A DNA stretch of 64,000 nt from UBA2767 sp965228625 (GCA_965228625.1 OZ245829.1:3410001-3474000); one strand, 5' to 3'. Numbered from the stretch's first letter, positions 36,357 to 45,607 are shown. The notes: a model not told the origin generated them from the letters alone. Numbers and translations: made by a program.

Positions 36357-36632
36357 TCACTTTGAGATAAGCAGCACGAACGGAAGGTGCGACCCGCCCT
36401 TCATGATGATGGACCCCATCGCCTTGACGGCCTTGCCGTTTTTGCTCTTCAGAGCGGCGTTTAGCTCGTAGTCGATGTGATGATGGAAAATGTCCTTGTC
36501 GACATGCTGGAAGAACGTACGGACGATCTTATCCGCGCTTTCTTCGAACAGTTCCTCTGACGCCTCGAAAGGGTAGTGTCCCGGAACACTGTCTTCGGCA
36601 TCGCTCAACATTTTCGCGTTGTACGTAACCAT
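36357..36632 (-). CDS. small conserved-looking protein of unknown function
   Basis: A 91-residue soluble acidic protein with no domain I recognise. It contains an unusual His cluster (DIFHHHIDYEL) and ends hydrophobic (SHLPFVLLISK). The ATG follows GGAGACGAGC, a plausible RBS. It is the second of two small leftward genes between LOG and the PPOX flavoprotein, 28 bp after its neighbour, so they are probably co-transcribed. Confidence 0.6.
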   Translation of the reverse strand: MVTYNAKMLSDAEDSVPGHYPFEASEELFEESADKIVRTFFQHVDKDIFHHHIDYELNAALKSKNGKAVKAMGSIIMKGGSHLPFVLLISK

Positions 36633-36660
36633 TGCTCGTCTCCAAATGTCACCGGAGGAC

Positions 36661-36954
36661 CTAGAAGACCCTTGTCCAGGGGTGAACGTCAGGCATCGCC
36701 TCGGGGTGTGATCTCAGGAAGTGATGAAGGACGTGAAGCAGGGTCTGCACATGAGTGCGGTCGGCGCGTTCTTGAGCGGCGCGGATATCGTCAACAATTA
36801 TCCGGTAAATCTGCTCAGCCCCGCTTTCTTGATCGAGGAGATACTGACCGTAAGCAGCCGCCGCGATCTCCGGCATGTGCTCATGCTCCGCAATCGCGAG
36901 GATCTCTTCCTCTGTCAGGTCGCAGAACGCGATACAATCATCCAATGTGAGCAT
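36661..36954 (-). CDS. small helical protein of unknown function
   Basis: A 97-residue, largely helical, acidic protein (LDDCIAFCDLTEEEILAIAE, then HMPEIAAAAYGQYLLDQESG). It has several histidines towards the C-terminus (THVQTLLHVLHHFLRSH). The length and strand agree with an operon with the 91-residue gene downstream. I recognise no family. Confidence 0.62.
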   Translation of the reverse strand: MLTLDDCIAFCDLTEEEILAIAEHEHMPEIAAAAYGQYLLDQESGAEQIYRIIVDDIRAAQERADRTHVQTLLHVLHHFLRSHPEAMPDVHPWTRVF

Positions 36955-37045
36955 GGTTCGTCCCTTGGTCGAAATGTCCCTATGTTGCGGGCTCAGTTAT
37001 TGGGATCGGTCGCCGGGCAACCGGGCGGCCGAATTGCAGCCTTGT

Positions 37046-37579
37046 TCATGGAACTTCGATCAGTTCCGTGTGGCCGAATTGCCTTTTGTAGTCGAGCAGC
37101 GAGATGACCTCCGGGTCGATGCGGAAGATGATCATGTCATCCTGGCTCGCGCCCTCGGGCATGTAGTCGTCACCCTGCGGGAACTTGGCAGAAATAAGCC
37201 GGGTGACTTTGTCCTGCTCGTCCGGTTCCGAGACAGGCGTCGCGCGGCCGGCCAAAGACAGCCCCTCGATCTCGTCCCAACTGTCGTAGTCGCGATTGAT
37301 TGTCAGCGAAACGCGATTGTTGGCCGCAATGTTTCGTGCCTTTTGCGAGTCGACGAACGTGCCGAAATAGAGCGTCAGCCCGTCATTGACATAGCTGACC
37401 GTTGTCGCCTGCGGATACGCGTCCGCCCGCACCGTCGCAACCGTCATGTCGTCGACGGCGTCGATGATCGAGATGATCTGTTTGCGTGTTTTTTCGTCCA
37501 TTTCGGTACGCTGCGGCTGGTACTTGTCTGCTCGCCGACGCCGTTGCGGGGCGCGCACCGTCTCCATTGAACCAAGCAT
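37046..37579 (-). CDS. pyridoxamine 5'-phosphate oxidase-like flavin-binding protein
   Basis: A 177-residue protein from the first ATG. The split-barrel FMN-binding fold is visible from residue 30: DDMTVATVRADAYPQATTVS, LTLYFGTFVDSQKARNIAAN, RVSLTINRDYDSWDEIEGLS. Such proteins bind FMN, haem or F420-like cofactors and often reduce small substrates. An FNR-type site is centred 33 bp upstream of this first ATG. A classical class II promoter there would begin transcription near 37571, inside the annotated start, so the Met at 37567 or 37501 may be the real one. Confidence 0.82.
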   Translation of the reverse strand: MLGSMETVRAPQRRRRADKYQPQRTEMDEKTRKQIISIIDAVDDMTVATVRADAYPQATTVSYVNDGLTLYFGTFVDSQKARNIAANNRVSLTINRDYDSWDEIEGLSLAGRATPVSEPDEQDKVTRLISAKFPQGDDYMPEGASQDDMIIFRIDPEVISLLDYKRQFGHTELIEVP

Positions 37580-37605
37580 GATTTCACAATCCTTGGCGGC
37601 GCGCG

Positions 37606-37619
37606 TTGATGCACGTCAA
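37606..37619. promoter_or_regulatory. FNR/FixK-type box upstream of the PPOX gene
   Basis: TTGATGCACGTCAA is a perfect TTGA-N6-TCAA palindrome. It differs by one base from the site at 43502 and by two from the site at 39285. It is placed just upstream of the PPOX-like flavoprotein gene. Confidence 0.72.
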
Positions 37620-37739
37620 TGTGCGGCACGATCTCGTAAATTGGGACCGTCGCGGATGATCGGATGCGGGCATATCGCTCGGGCCGCGCACGATGGCAGC
37701 GCGACATGCGTCCCGAATGACCGGGTCAGTCCGGGGTCG

Positions 37740-37826
37740 TCAGCGCAACGCGAAAAGCACCACGGCTATGCAAAGAAGCGCACTTGTGCCCCAGACCGCC
37801 ATGAGGATTCTATATCGCAACTTCAT
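37740..37826 (-). CDS. 28-residue single-helix membrane peptide
   Basis: A very short frame, MKLRYRILMAVWGTSALLCI then a few hydrophobic residues ending LR. It has a basic N-terminus and one transmembrane helix. It begins 12 nt after the stop of the ferric-reductase-like gene, with AGGGACC as a possible RBS. Its position and composition suggest a small partner of that membrane protein, but a chance frame cannot be excluded. Confidence 0.4.
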   Translation of the reverse strand: MKLRYRILMAVWGTSALLCIAVVLFALR

Positions 37827-37837
37827 CCGACTGGTCC

Positions 37838-39157
37838 CTAGTCATAGTAGAACTGCTCGGAGACGATTTGGCCGCCTGGCACGCCAAGCTCCATGAGCGC
37901 GCCTTCGACGACATCGATCATCGCCGGCGGCCCGCACACCAGATATAGCCATTCGTCCGCACCATCGAAGGAAAACGCGTCGTTTATCGCTGCGGCATCG
38001 AGCTGTCCCGTCCGGCCCTTCCAGCCCGGTTCCGGTTCAGAAATGAAATGAACGACCTGCATGTTCTTTCGCTTCGCCATCTTGTTCAACTCGCCATTGT
38101 AAACGATCTGATCGTTCACCCTGTTGCCGTAAAGCAGGACCAGCGGCCTCGGATCCTTCTCGATGTGCAACTGCCTGGCAACACTCAACAGGGGCGCAAT
38201 GCCGACCCCGCCGGCGATGAGGGCAATGCCCGCTCCGGTCCGACCCGTCAGGGTCAGGTTTCCATGCGCGCCGTCCAGATAGGCGATAGTCCCGGGAACT
38301 ACATCCCCGATCCGCCGGGTCAGATCCCCAACCTCCTTGATGACGAACTCGATATCGGGTTTCTGTCCCGGAGCGGAGCTTATGGAAAACGGGTTCTCGT
38401 GAACGGAGAACGGGCTGTGCCCGAGGTTGAGCCACGCAAACTGGCCGGCCTCGAAGTCCAGTGCTTCGCCCTGTCTGGGTCTTACGCTGAGTTCCCAGGT
38501 CTTCAGGGCAATCTTCCTGACCGACGTTACCTCATAAGGCCTGCCGGACTGTCCAAGCGGCGCGATGAGATACGTCCAGACAAGGGAGGCGAACGCGATG
38601 CCCAAAAGCAGAATCCAGAACCCGGCCAAGACCGGATCGGCGCTGTACCGGCCCGCCGCAAGCGTGTGGTGTGCGATCGCCACTGCTATCACCACCGCAC
38701 CCGCCGCGTGCAGAATGCGCCAGGTCTCGTAGCGGTAAGGAAGCTGGTCGCGGAAGATCGACATCAGGACAAAACCCGGAAGGGCCACGAACGCAATCAC
38801 GCCCGTGGCCAGAGATGCCATGTCAAGGCCAAGGGCGAGCTGACGCGTCGTGTCCCATGGCCGGGAGGTATCAAACGGCGTCTGGTACAGAAACGGGTGC
38901 AAAAGGACGAAGACCAAGGCCGTGCGTGCGACGAGCTGATGGAACCGCATGGTTACGTCCATGCCGATCCGCTTTGAGATTGTCTTGAATCGGCCGGACA
39001 GAACGAATTCGACGAGCAAAATTGCAAATGCGGTCATCGCCAGACCTGACGCAACCTCGTCCCAAAACGTGCGCGGCGGCTGTCCCTGCATCAGCGCCAG
39101 TAGGAGCGGAGCAAGCGTGATCGCGAGGTACAGGAGCAACAAGAATGATACGTGCAT
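37838..39157 (-). CDS. ferric reductase-like transmembrane oxidoreductase with FAD/NAD(P) domain
   Basis: A 439-residue protein. Six helices lie in the first 215 residues. Candidate haem-ligand histidines are in MRFHQLVARTALVFVLLHPF and LHAAGAVVIAVAIAHHTLA. The C-terminal half is a ferredoxin-NADP reductase module: FAD motif ENPFSISSAP near 256, NAD(P)-binding GGVGIAPLLSV near 322, and the end motif VCGPPAMID. It would move electrons from NAD(P)H across the membrane to a metal, quinone or oxygen. An FNR-type box lies about 130 bp upstream. Confidence 0.88.
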   Translation of the reverse strand: MHVSFLLLLYLAITLAPLLLALMQGQPPRTFWDEVASGLAMTAFAILLVEFVLSGRFKTISKRIGMDVTMRFHQLVARTALVFVLLHPFLYQTPFDTSRPWDTTRQLALGLDMASLATGVIAFVALPGFVLMSIFRDQLPYRYETWRILHAAGAVVIAVAIAHHTLAAGRYSADPVLAGFWILLLGIAFASLVWTYLIAPLGQSGRPYEVTSVRKIALKTWELSVRPRQGEALDFEAGQFAWLNLGHSPFSVHENPFSISSAPGQKPDIEFVIKEVGDLTRRIGDVVPGTIAYLDGAHGNLTLTGRTGAGIALIAGGVGIAPLLSVARQLHIEKDPRPLVLLYGNRVNDQIVYNGELNKMAKRKNMQVVHFISEPEPGWKGRTGQLDAAAINDAFSFDGADEWLYLVCGPPAMIDVVEGALMELGVPGGQIVSEQFYYD

Positions 39158-39284
39158 CGGATCGCTTCGTGGCGGGGCCTATGCAACCAGGCGACGGCTA
39201 GTGAAGGAGGGTTGCAGAGATCTTTTCGAGAGCTCACGCCCCTCTGTCGCCTACAACTTTTGGTTCATGCCTCACCGTTTCACA

Positions 39285-39298
39285 TTGATGTGCGTCAA
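39285..39298. promoter_or_regulatory. FNR/FixK-type box upstream of the ferric-reductase-like gene
   Basis: TTGATGTGCGTCAA is a perfect TTGA-N6-TCAA palindrome. Its centre would place a class II start near 39250, leaving a leader of about 90 nt before the ATG at 39157. Confidence 0.72.
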
Positions 39299-39339
39299 CA
39301 GCGTTGACGTAGTTGCTCGCATTGCCGCCTTTCGGACTG

Positions 39340-40317
39340 TCAGTCGAGCGCGAATTCCGCAACGATGGGCGCATGAAACGAGTTGGGCGGCTTGTCCACC
39401 TTGGCATAGCCGATGACCTCGTCCGCCAGCGCTTCATTGTGGATTTCGAGGTGACGGAATGATCCGAGCAACGTGTGACTGACGAGAATATGGTCCAGCA
39501 TCAGCGGACGGCCGTGATGAACAACTGAGAAGCGACGGTCCTTCGAAACGGAGCGTTCCAGGGGAACAAGCATGCGCCGCGCCAGTTTCCCGCTGCCGGT
39601 ATCGTCTTCCGCCGCAATGACGATCCGTAACGGCGCTTCGTGATCCTCTGCATTAAGGTCGCCGCAAACTGCGATCAGCGCGTCGGCGTCGGCGTCCAGG
39701 ACCTCATCTATGGCAAGCCGGAGTTCGAGCGCCTGGCCGGCTCTTTTCATGGTCGCGAGAAAGTACCCTTCCGCCCAACCCTGCGCCGATTTCCAAACAA
39801 ACGGCGCTTCCTTCTGCCCGGCGACCGGGGCGGCAAGCGGGGCTCGAAGATGAGCGTTGAAGACGTGGAGCGTTCTCGCCTCGTTCAATTTCACGGTCGT
39901 CTTGAGGATTGGCCGGTCCCAGACAACGGGCCGCACTTCGCGATCGGCCGGAATGGCGGTCACACACCGGTAAGTTGGCGCTTCGATGAAGCTGTGCCGG
40001 ATCTCGAGGTTGTCGACGATCGGGAACCGCGAAAGCACGACGAGATTGTGGACGTCCGCCGGGCGGTCGCTGCTCGTGGATGTCGTGGAGGCCCTTTCGT
40101 ACTGCGCGTAGGGCGTGTCCTCGAGGAGAAGATCCAGCGCTGCAAATCTCCGTGACGATCGCGCTTTCGCCGGTTGCGCATTGATCTCCTGAAGACAAAT
40201 GACGTCGGCGGCGAGCCGCTCGAGTTGTGGACGCAGAACCGCAATTCGGTCCTCAATCGGCATCGCCGCCCGTGGCGGCATGTCCAGGCTCTCGAGATTG
40301 AACGTCGCAATCCGCAT
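39340..40317 (-). CDS. endonuclease/exonuclease/phosphatase-family protein
   Basis: About 325 residues from the ATG at 40317, where the fold begins (MRIATFNLESLD). The family metal-binding and catalytic motifs are visible: ICLQEINAQ near 47, FNAHLRAP near 157, CGDLNAEDHEAP near 222, LDHILVSHTLL near 277 and a final SFHAPIVAEF. Members hydrolyse phosphodiesters in nucleic acids, phospholipids or inositol phosphates, and the substrate cannot be read here. No signal peptide is seen, so it is probably cytoplasmic. Confidence 0.88.
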   Translation of the reverse strand: MRIATFNLESLDMPPRAAMPIEDRIAVLRPQLERLAADVICLQEINAQPAKARSSRRFAALDLLLEDTPYAQYERASTTSTSSDRPADVHNLVVLSRFPIVDNLEIRHSFIEAPTYRCVTAIPADREVRPVVWDRPILKTTVKLNEARTLHVFNAHLRAPLAAPVAGQKEAPFVWKSAQGWAEGYFLATMKRAGQALELRLAIDEVLDADADALIAVCGDLNAEDHEAPLRIVIAAEDDTGSGKLARRMLVPLERSVSKDRRFSVVHHGRPLMLDHILVSHTLLGSFRHLEIHNEALADEVIGYAKVDKPPNSFHAPIVAEFALD

Positions 40318-40438
40318 CGAATGACTCATTTGCCGAAACCACACGTGTCAGGCACGCCCGACAAAGTGCTGTCGTCAATGGAAAATATGGCGCGCGTCTT
40401 GCCGGAATTCGTGAACAACAGCTCGAGTTCCCGCCAAT

Positions 40439-43315
40439 TCACCTCTTGGCGTCAGCCGCTCCGTCCGGAACCAGGCGGACTTCTTCCTTCTCAAGATCAG
40501 GCTCGTTGCATTGTTCAAGCATGATGGTGCGGACCTTGTCGCGGAGACGGACCGCAGCCTCGAAATCACTGCCATCGGGACGAACCGGCGCGCCAATGTG
40601 CACTGAGATCGGACCACGCTGCGGGAACCACTGATCACCACGCAAGACCGACCGCGTGCCATGTATGACAACCGGGATGACGGGTAAGCCGGTTTGGGCG
40701 GCAACGTGGAACGCGCCCATGTGAAACCCGAGAAGGCCCGGCATTCGGGTCAGCGTTCCCTCCGGAAACGATACAATGCGCTCTCCGGCCCGGGCCGCCT
40801 CGAGGGCCTTGGTCGTATCCTCGATCCCTCCACCTGCGTCGCTTCGGCGGACGAACAGTGTCCCAAGGCGCCTGAGAAAAGGGCCGGCGACAAGCTGGCG
40901 CGAGAGCTCTTCCTTGGCGACGAAGGTAAGCGGCCCCGGCAGGGAAGCGACAACAACCGGACTGTCCAGGTAACTGGAGTGGTTCGCAACGAGAAGGATA
41001 TTGTCGGGCGGAACAGGGGCTTCCGCTTCGATCTCGATGGGTATGGCCACACTTTTGAAGAACAGACGTGCCAGAGCAGTCGTGACCATGTGCCGCCACT
41101 TCCGACGCGGCAGCATGACGACCAGGGGCCAGGACAGGGCGGCACATAGAACAAGGACCATCCACCACCAAAACGCGTAGGCGTACTTGCCGGCGAACCG
41201 TTTCGCTCTGTGGACACGGTTCGACAGGCCGAACAGGCCAAGCCGCGTCACTTGCCACCAGAACGGTCGAGCCTCCCGCATGACCATTCCGGCGTCGTAT
41301 AGCGCGCGGGCACTCGACCGGCGGACCTTGCCGCTCGACGTCTTTGGCACGGTATGCGGCGGTGCGATGACAACATCATCGGGAGGCAGGTCGAGCAGAT
41401 CCGTTGAGGCGTTTGAAATCTGGCGCGCGAGATCCTCTTTCCGGGCAGGGTCCGTCAGGCGCGTCTCCGCAAGAACAATCAGCCTCTCCGTACCGGTCCG
41501 CTGATCGGTACTCGGGAACGCGGCGACGCATCCCTTCCGAACGCCGTCGATATTGCCGACGAGCTCCTCAAGCTCGTGCGGGTATATGTTACGCCCGCCA
41601 CGGATGATGATGTCCTTGATGCGGCCAGTCAGGAATATGTCGCCGCCGGAAATGTAGGCGCGGTCGCCACTCTCCAGCCAGTCGCCATCATGGAGCGCCC
41701 GTGTCTTTTCCGGATCGCGGAAGTACCCCGAAGTGACGGACGGCCCCCTGAACTGCAGCCGTCCTTCATGCCGCTCCGCGAGTTCGATGCCGGTTTCATC
41801 GACGATGCGAATCTCGTGTCCGGGAAGCGGCCGGCCGCAGGCAATGAACTCCAGTGCGTTCGTGTCATCGCGTTTCGCCTTTTTCGCGATCGCCTGTCGT
41901 GAAAGGGCGTCCCGCTCGACACGGTCTACTATCGGTGGGCGTCCCGGCGGAGGAAAAGCAAGGCCGACCGAGCTTTCCGCGAGACCGTACACGGGAGCCA
42001 TTGCGGACGGATTGAAGCCGAAGTCCTGAAACCGTTTCGCAAACCGGTCAATCGTGCCAGGGCTGATGGGCTCGGCGCCATTGACCAGCATGCGCAGCGT
42101 GCTCAGATCAAGCCCGCGAATATCCTCGTTCCGGATGTTCTTCAGACACAGCTCGTAGGCGAAGTTGGGAGCTGCGGAGAGCGTCGCGCGATGGCGGTGG
42201 ATCGCCCACAGCCAGCGGGAAGGGTCTGCCAGGAATGCCAACGGTGGCATGATGAGGACCGGTGCTCCGTAGTAGAGCGAGCCGAGCCATGCGCCAATCA
42301 GCCCCATGTCGTGATAAAGGGGCAGCCAGCTCACGAAAACGTCCGAGGAACCGGCATTCATGACGTCGCCCATGGCGCGGATGTTCGCGAGCAGGTTGGC
42401 GTGGGTGAGGACGACACCCTTCGGATCGCCGGTACTTCCCGAAGTGTACTGTATGAGTGCCGTGGTCTCCGCGCGCGCGGGCACAGGCTGGGAAATCTCC
42501 TGGTCCGCGGCCAGCTCCGCAACGGTCGCGACATGGCGCAACGAGTCGGTCAGCCCGTACAGCAAAGTCCCGACCTGACGGATCTCGTCATCTGTTATCA
42601 GGATACGGGCTTCCGCGTTGCGGAGGATTGCGGCCTGCCGTCGCAAGTGTTCTTCGACCTGTGCCCGGCGAAACGGCGGGTAGATCGGCACCGGAACACC
42701 TCCCGCCATGAGCACTCCGTAGAACGCGTAAAAGAACTCCGGCTCGGTCGGGAGCATGATCGCGACACGATCTCCCTCCTGCACGCCAAGGCTCAGGAGG
42801 CCATGCGCCGTGCGTCGCGCAGCCTTGTCCAGCTGGGAGTAAGAAATACGCTCCTCGTCCTCGTCGCTTCGCCACACCAAAACCTGCGGCCGCGTCGCAT
42901 GCCATTTCAAATGCTCTGCCAGCACATCGAGAAGGGTTGATGCGGCCGTCGGCGCATCGGTCTCGGGCAACAGCATCGGCTCGACGACTTCCCGCGCGCT
43001 TCGTGTGGTCCGAGGCGCCGCGGCGCCCATGGCGTCCAGCAAGTCTCGCGGTGTTTGCGCGTCGGCGATCAGTTGTTCGGGCAGGTGCAGCTTGAAGGTT
43101 CGGTCCACCCTAAGAAGCAATTCCGCGCGCCCAAGGCTGTCCAGGCCGACATCGCGGTCAAGATCACTGTCCAGATCAAGCTTGAGCGTCTGCCTTAGGT
43201 GAGGGTGGAGTTCCAGTGCAAGTTCACGCACGATCTCGAGCAATCTCCGGGCCGTCTCGTCCGTGGCCTGCGGAGCTGACCTGTCGCGTGCATGAATTTC
43301 GCGTCCTTCAGACAA
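40439..43315 (-). CDS. trifunctional ACP - acyl-AMP ligase - PlsC acyltransferase fusion
   Basis: A 958-residue protein in three parts. Residues 20-95 look like an acyl-carrier domain, with the phosphopantetheine serine Ser60 in VGLDSLGRAEL. Residues about 120-690 are an AMP-forming ligase (TSGSTGDPKGVVLTHANLLA, GDRAYISGGDIFLTGR, and ends KTSSGKVRRSS). Residues about 730-958 are a PlsC/1-acylglycerol-phosphate acyltransferase (NHSSYLDSP, FPEGTLTRMPG). It could activate a fatty acid, hold it on its own ACP and transfer it to a lysophospholipid, like an Aas-type recycling enzyme. The start is a TTG because a stop lies just upstream; this is the least certain part. Confidence 0.87.
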   Translation of the reverse strand: MSEGREIHARDRSAPQATDETARRLLEIVRELALELHPHLRQTLKLDLDSDLDRDVGLDSLGRAELLLRVDRTFKLHLPEQLIADAQTPRDLLDAMGAAAPRTTRSAREVVEPMLLPETDAPTAASTLLDVLAEHLKWHATRPQVLVWRSDEDEERISYSQLDKAARRTAHGLLSLGVQEGDRVAIMLPTEPEFFYAFYGVLMAGGVPVPIYPPFRRAQVEEHLRRQAAILRNAEARILITDDEIRQVGTLLYGLTDSLRHVATVAELAADQEISQPVPARAETTALIQYTSGSTGDPKGVVLTHANLLANIRAMGDVMNAGSSDVFVSWLPLYHDMGLIGAWLGSLYYGAPVLIMPPLAFLADPSRWLWAIHRHRATLSAAPNFAYELCLKNIRNEDIRGLDLSTLRMLVNGAEPISPGTIDRFAKRFQDFGFNPSAMAPVYGLAESSVGLAFPPPGRPPIVDRVERDALSRQAIAKKAKRDDTNALEFIACGRPLPGHEIRIVDETGIELAERHEGRLQFRGPSVTSGYFRDPEKTRALHDGDWLESGDRAYISGGDIFLTGRIKDIIIRGGRNIYPHELEELVGNIDGVRKGCVAAFPSTDQRTGTERLIVLAETRLTDPARKEDLARQISNASTDLLDLPPDDVVIAPPHTVPKTSSGKVRRSSARALYDAGMVMREARPFWWQVTRLGLFGLSNRVHRAKRFAGKYAYAFWWWMVLVLCAALSWPLVVMLPRRKWRHMVTTALARLFFKSVAIPIEIEAEAPVPPDNILLVANHSSYLDSPVVVASLPGPLTFVAKEELSRQLVAGPFLRRLGTLFVRRSDAGGGIEDTTKALEAARAGERIVSFPEGTLTRMPGLLGFHMGAFHVAAQTGLPVIPVVIHGTRSVLRGDQWFPQRGPISVHIGAPVRPDGSDFEAAVRLRDKVRTIMLEQCNEPDLEKEEVRLVPDGAADAKR

Positions 43316-43501
43316 AGCAAAAACCCGTCAACTTTATCTTTGATGCAGATCACCGGCCGCAAGCGTCCGATGTGACACGCCGGCACGGCCCGAACATGGG
43401 TCGTGCCCTTGCGGCGCGCACAGCGGGATCTCCGGTGCGCTGTCTTTCCGTCTTCTCAGACGACATCCGACTCCATTCTCCAGAACGACGCCGGATGCGC
43501 G

Positions 43502-43515
43502 TTGACGCACGTCAA
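43502..43515. promoter_or_regulatory. FNR/FixK-type box upstream of the ligase-acyltransferase gene
   Basis: TTGACGCACGTCAA is a perfect TTGA-N6-TCAA palindrome, lying in the 244-bp gap upstream of the fusion gene (start 43315). The nearest downstream gene on the other strand is absent, so the leftward fusion gene is the only plausible target. Confidence 0.7.
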
Positions 43516-43559
43516 ACTCCTGTTCGGACGTTGCGCAGGCAGCGACTTGGCGAGGCGCT

Positions 43560-44687
43560 TCAGGCCGGCGCGAGTTGCGACGTAATCGCGACGATCTTCA
43601 TAAGGTCTTTCAAGGCGATCACACCGGCGAGACCGCTTTTCGACGTCACCAGCAGCAGGCTGTTGCCTGTACCCTGCATCTTGACCAGCGCATCCGATGC
43701 GCTGGCGCCCGCGTCTATTGTGTTTTTGTCGGACGGAGGAACCAGGATTTCGCCGACACGCACCAACGGACGCCGGTCGGAGGGAACCTGTCGAACCTCG
43801 GCCAGGCTCACACTCCCGAGAAGCTCGTTTCCATCGACGACGGGAAAGAACTCAAAGGCGTACTTGTAGATCCAGTTGTCGATTAGCTCACTGACGGTGA
43901 CGTCCGGCGACACGGTGATCGCATTTGTGGTCATCAGATCCCGGACTGTTCTGCCTTTCAAGGCAAACCGGGTCTGCATCTGGAACCGGGATGAATCGGC
44001 GGCAAACCGGACGAACATGCCCAGAATGACCCACCATAGCGCGGTGAGCCCGGCGACCGTCAGTGCTGCAATGACGCCGAAGACCATCAGGGTGATCCCG
44101 AAGATCGAGCCCATGCGCGACGCCACGTCGGTCGCCCAGTAGTAATCGCCCTTCCAGGCCCAAAGGGCAGCACGCGCCACGCGTCCGCCGTCGAGCGGGA
44201 ATGCCGGAATCAGATTGAAGGCGGCCAGGATCAGATTGAGCATACCCAGATACCGCAAGACCGCACCAAGTGGTGTGTATCCGTTGCCGGCGGTCAATGT
44301 GGACGCGCCGAGAAACAGCAATGCGAGGACGATGCTCAGAATTGGTCCGGCTATCGCCATGTAGAACTCGGCCTTCGGGTGAGGCGGCTCGTCCGCCATT
44401 TCGGCAACCCCGCCGAGAAGCCAAAGGGTGATGCCTTTCATCTCCATGCCGAATGAACGCGCCACAAGGGAGTGGGCGAGTTCGTGAAGCACGATCGACA
44501 CAAACAGGCCGATCACGCCGAGGACAGCCATCCACCAATAGGTGACCTGGGTGAATCCCTCGTAGACCGCTGGGAAGTAGCCTTGCGCGAGCGCCCAGGA
44601 AAGCAACAGGGCGATGAAAACCCAGGTGATGTTGACCTTGATCTTCAGGCCGAAGATTTCGATGATCGTGAGGCTCTTGCCGTTCAT
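43560..44687 (-). CDS. site-2 protease-type M50 metallopeptidase with CBS pair
   Basis: A 375-residue membrane protease. Its zinc motif is His68-Glu-Leu-Ala-His72 in VLHELAHSL. The third ligand lies in NLIPAFPLDGGR near 165, within six hydrophobic segments. The C-terminal 140 residues form two CBS motifs (VRDLMTTNAITVSPDVTVSE, and VGEILVPPSDKNTIDAGASA), which usually bind adenine nucleotides and could gate activity by energy state. Members cleave membrane-bound regulators. The ATG overlaps the TGA of the upstream CheR gene (ATGA), so the two are translationally coupled. Confidence 0.92.
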   Translation of the reverse strand: MNGKSLTIIEIFGLKIKVNITWVFIALLLSWALAQGYFPAVYEGFTQVTYWWMAVLGVIGLFVSIVLHELAHSLVARSFGMEMKGITLWLLGGVAEMADEPPHPKAEFYMAIAGPILSIVLALLFLGASTLTAGNGYTPLGAVLRYLGMLNLILAAFNLIPAFPLDGGRVARAALWAWKGDYYWATDVASRMGSIFGITLMVFGVIAALTVAGLTALWWVILGMFVRFAADSSRFQMQTRFALKGRTVRDLMTTNAITVSPDVTVSELIDNWIYKYAFEFFPVVDGNELLGSVSLAEVRQVPSDRRPLVRVGEILVPPSDKNTIDAGASASDALVKMQGTGNSLLLVTSKSGLAGVIALKDLMKIVAITSQLAPA

Positions 44688-45607
44688 GGGCGATCCCGTT
44701 GGTTTGCGTGACCCAAACCCCTCATGTCTGAGCTGATTCCTCCGCCGGCGCGGTCGTCATTGCGTGGCCGGAGTTCAGGCGCGCTTCGGCGTTGCAGGAC
44801 TTCCCTGCAGTCTTCCAGAGCTCTGAAACCGTGACCTTCGCGAGGAAGCGCCTCGTGGGCGCCAATCACAAGATAGCCGTCGGGCAGCAGCGATTTCTTG
44901 ATCGTCCTCAGGACTTTGGCCTGCAATGACGCGGCGAAATAGGTGAAAACAAGGTTCCGGCACAGGATCAGGTCGAATTCCCCTTGCGGCATCTCCTCGC
45001 GGATGTCCTGCAAAAGGAAGGTCACGCGCTGACGGTGCCGCGGGTCCACACAGTACGTGTCACCCGAAGCGGTGAACTCTTCCTCGAACCAGCCAGCGGG
45101 AATCTCCTTCAGGCTTCCCCGCGAGAAACAGGCATTCTTCGCACGTGAGAGCATATGCGGGTCGGCATCGGTCGCGACGATTTCGAAGTTGACGGTTGGA
45201 AAGGTGGGGGCAACGGCCGTGTCCCAAAGAATAGCCAGGGTGTAGGCCTCTTCTCCCGACGCACACCCCGCACACCAGCAACGGACAGGGCGGTTCTCCT
45301 TGAGCGCTCCCGCTGCCAAGCCGGGCAACACATCGTGGCCCAGTGTGTCGAAGACGTTCTTGTCGCGGTAGAAGCGCGAGATGGTGATGCGACATGCTGC
45401 TTCCAGGACATTCCACTCATCCGGGTTTGCTTCCAGTGTTTCCCGATACTGGTCGTGTCGTTTCAGGTCGAGTTCCTGCATGCGCCGCGCGACCCGTTTG
45501 CACACCTGTCTCCTGACCTTCCGGAAACCCGGCCAGCGCATTCTCAGTTGCGGCAGCGCCCATTGCAGGAAGGCGATGCACTCGGCGTCTTTCGTTGCAC
45601 TTGTCAA
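44684..45607 (-). CDS. CheR-type SAM-dependent methyltransferase
   Basis: A 307-residue protein. A short helical N-terminal domain is followed by the SAM-binding motif WCAGCASGEEAYTLAI near 112, IVATDADPHMLSRAKNACFS near 143, and FDLILCRNLVFTYF near 211, as in chemotaxis CheR. No chemoreceptor or other che gene is nearby, and the next gene is a protease sharing an ATGA overlap. It may therefore methylate something other than receptors. The only upstream start consistent with the domain is TTG at 45607. Confidence 0.85.
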   Translation of the reverse strand: MTSATKDAECIAFLQWALPQLRMRWPGFRKVRRQVCKRVARRMQELDLKRHDQYRETLEANPDEWNVLEAACRITISRFYRDKNVFDTLGHDVLPGLAAGALKENRPVRCWCAGCASGEEAYTLAILWDTAVAPTFPTVNFEIVATDADPHMLSRAKNACFSRGSLKEIPAGWFEEEFTASGDTYCVDPRHRQRVTFLLQDIREEMPQGEFDLILCRNLVFTYFAASLQAKVLRTIKKSLLPDGYLVIGAHEALPREGHGFRALEDCREVLQRRSAPELRPRNDDRAGGGISSDMRGLGHANQRDRP

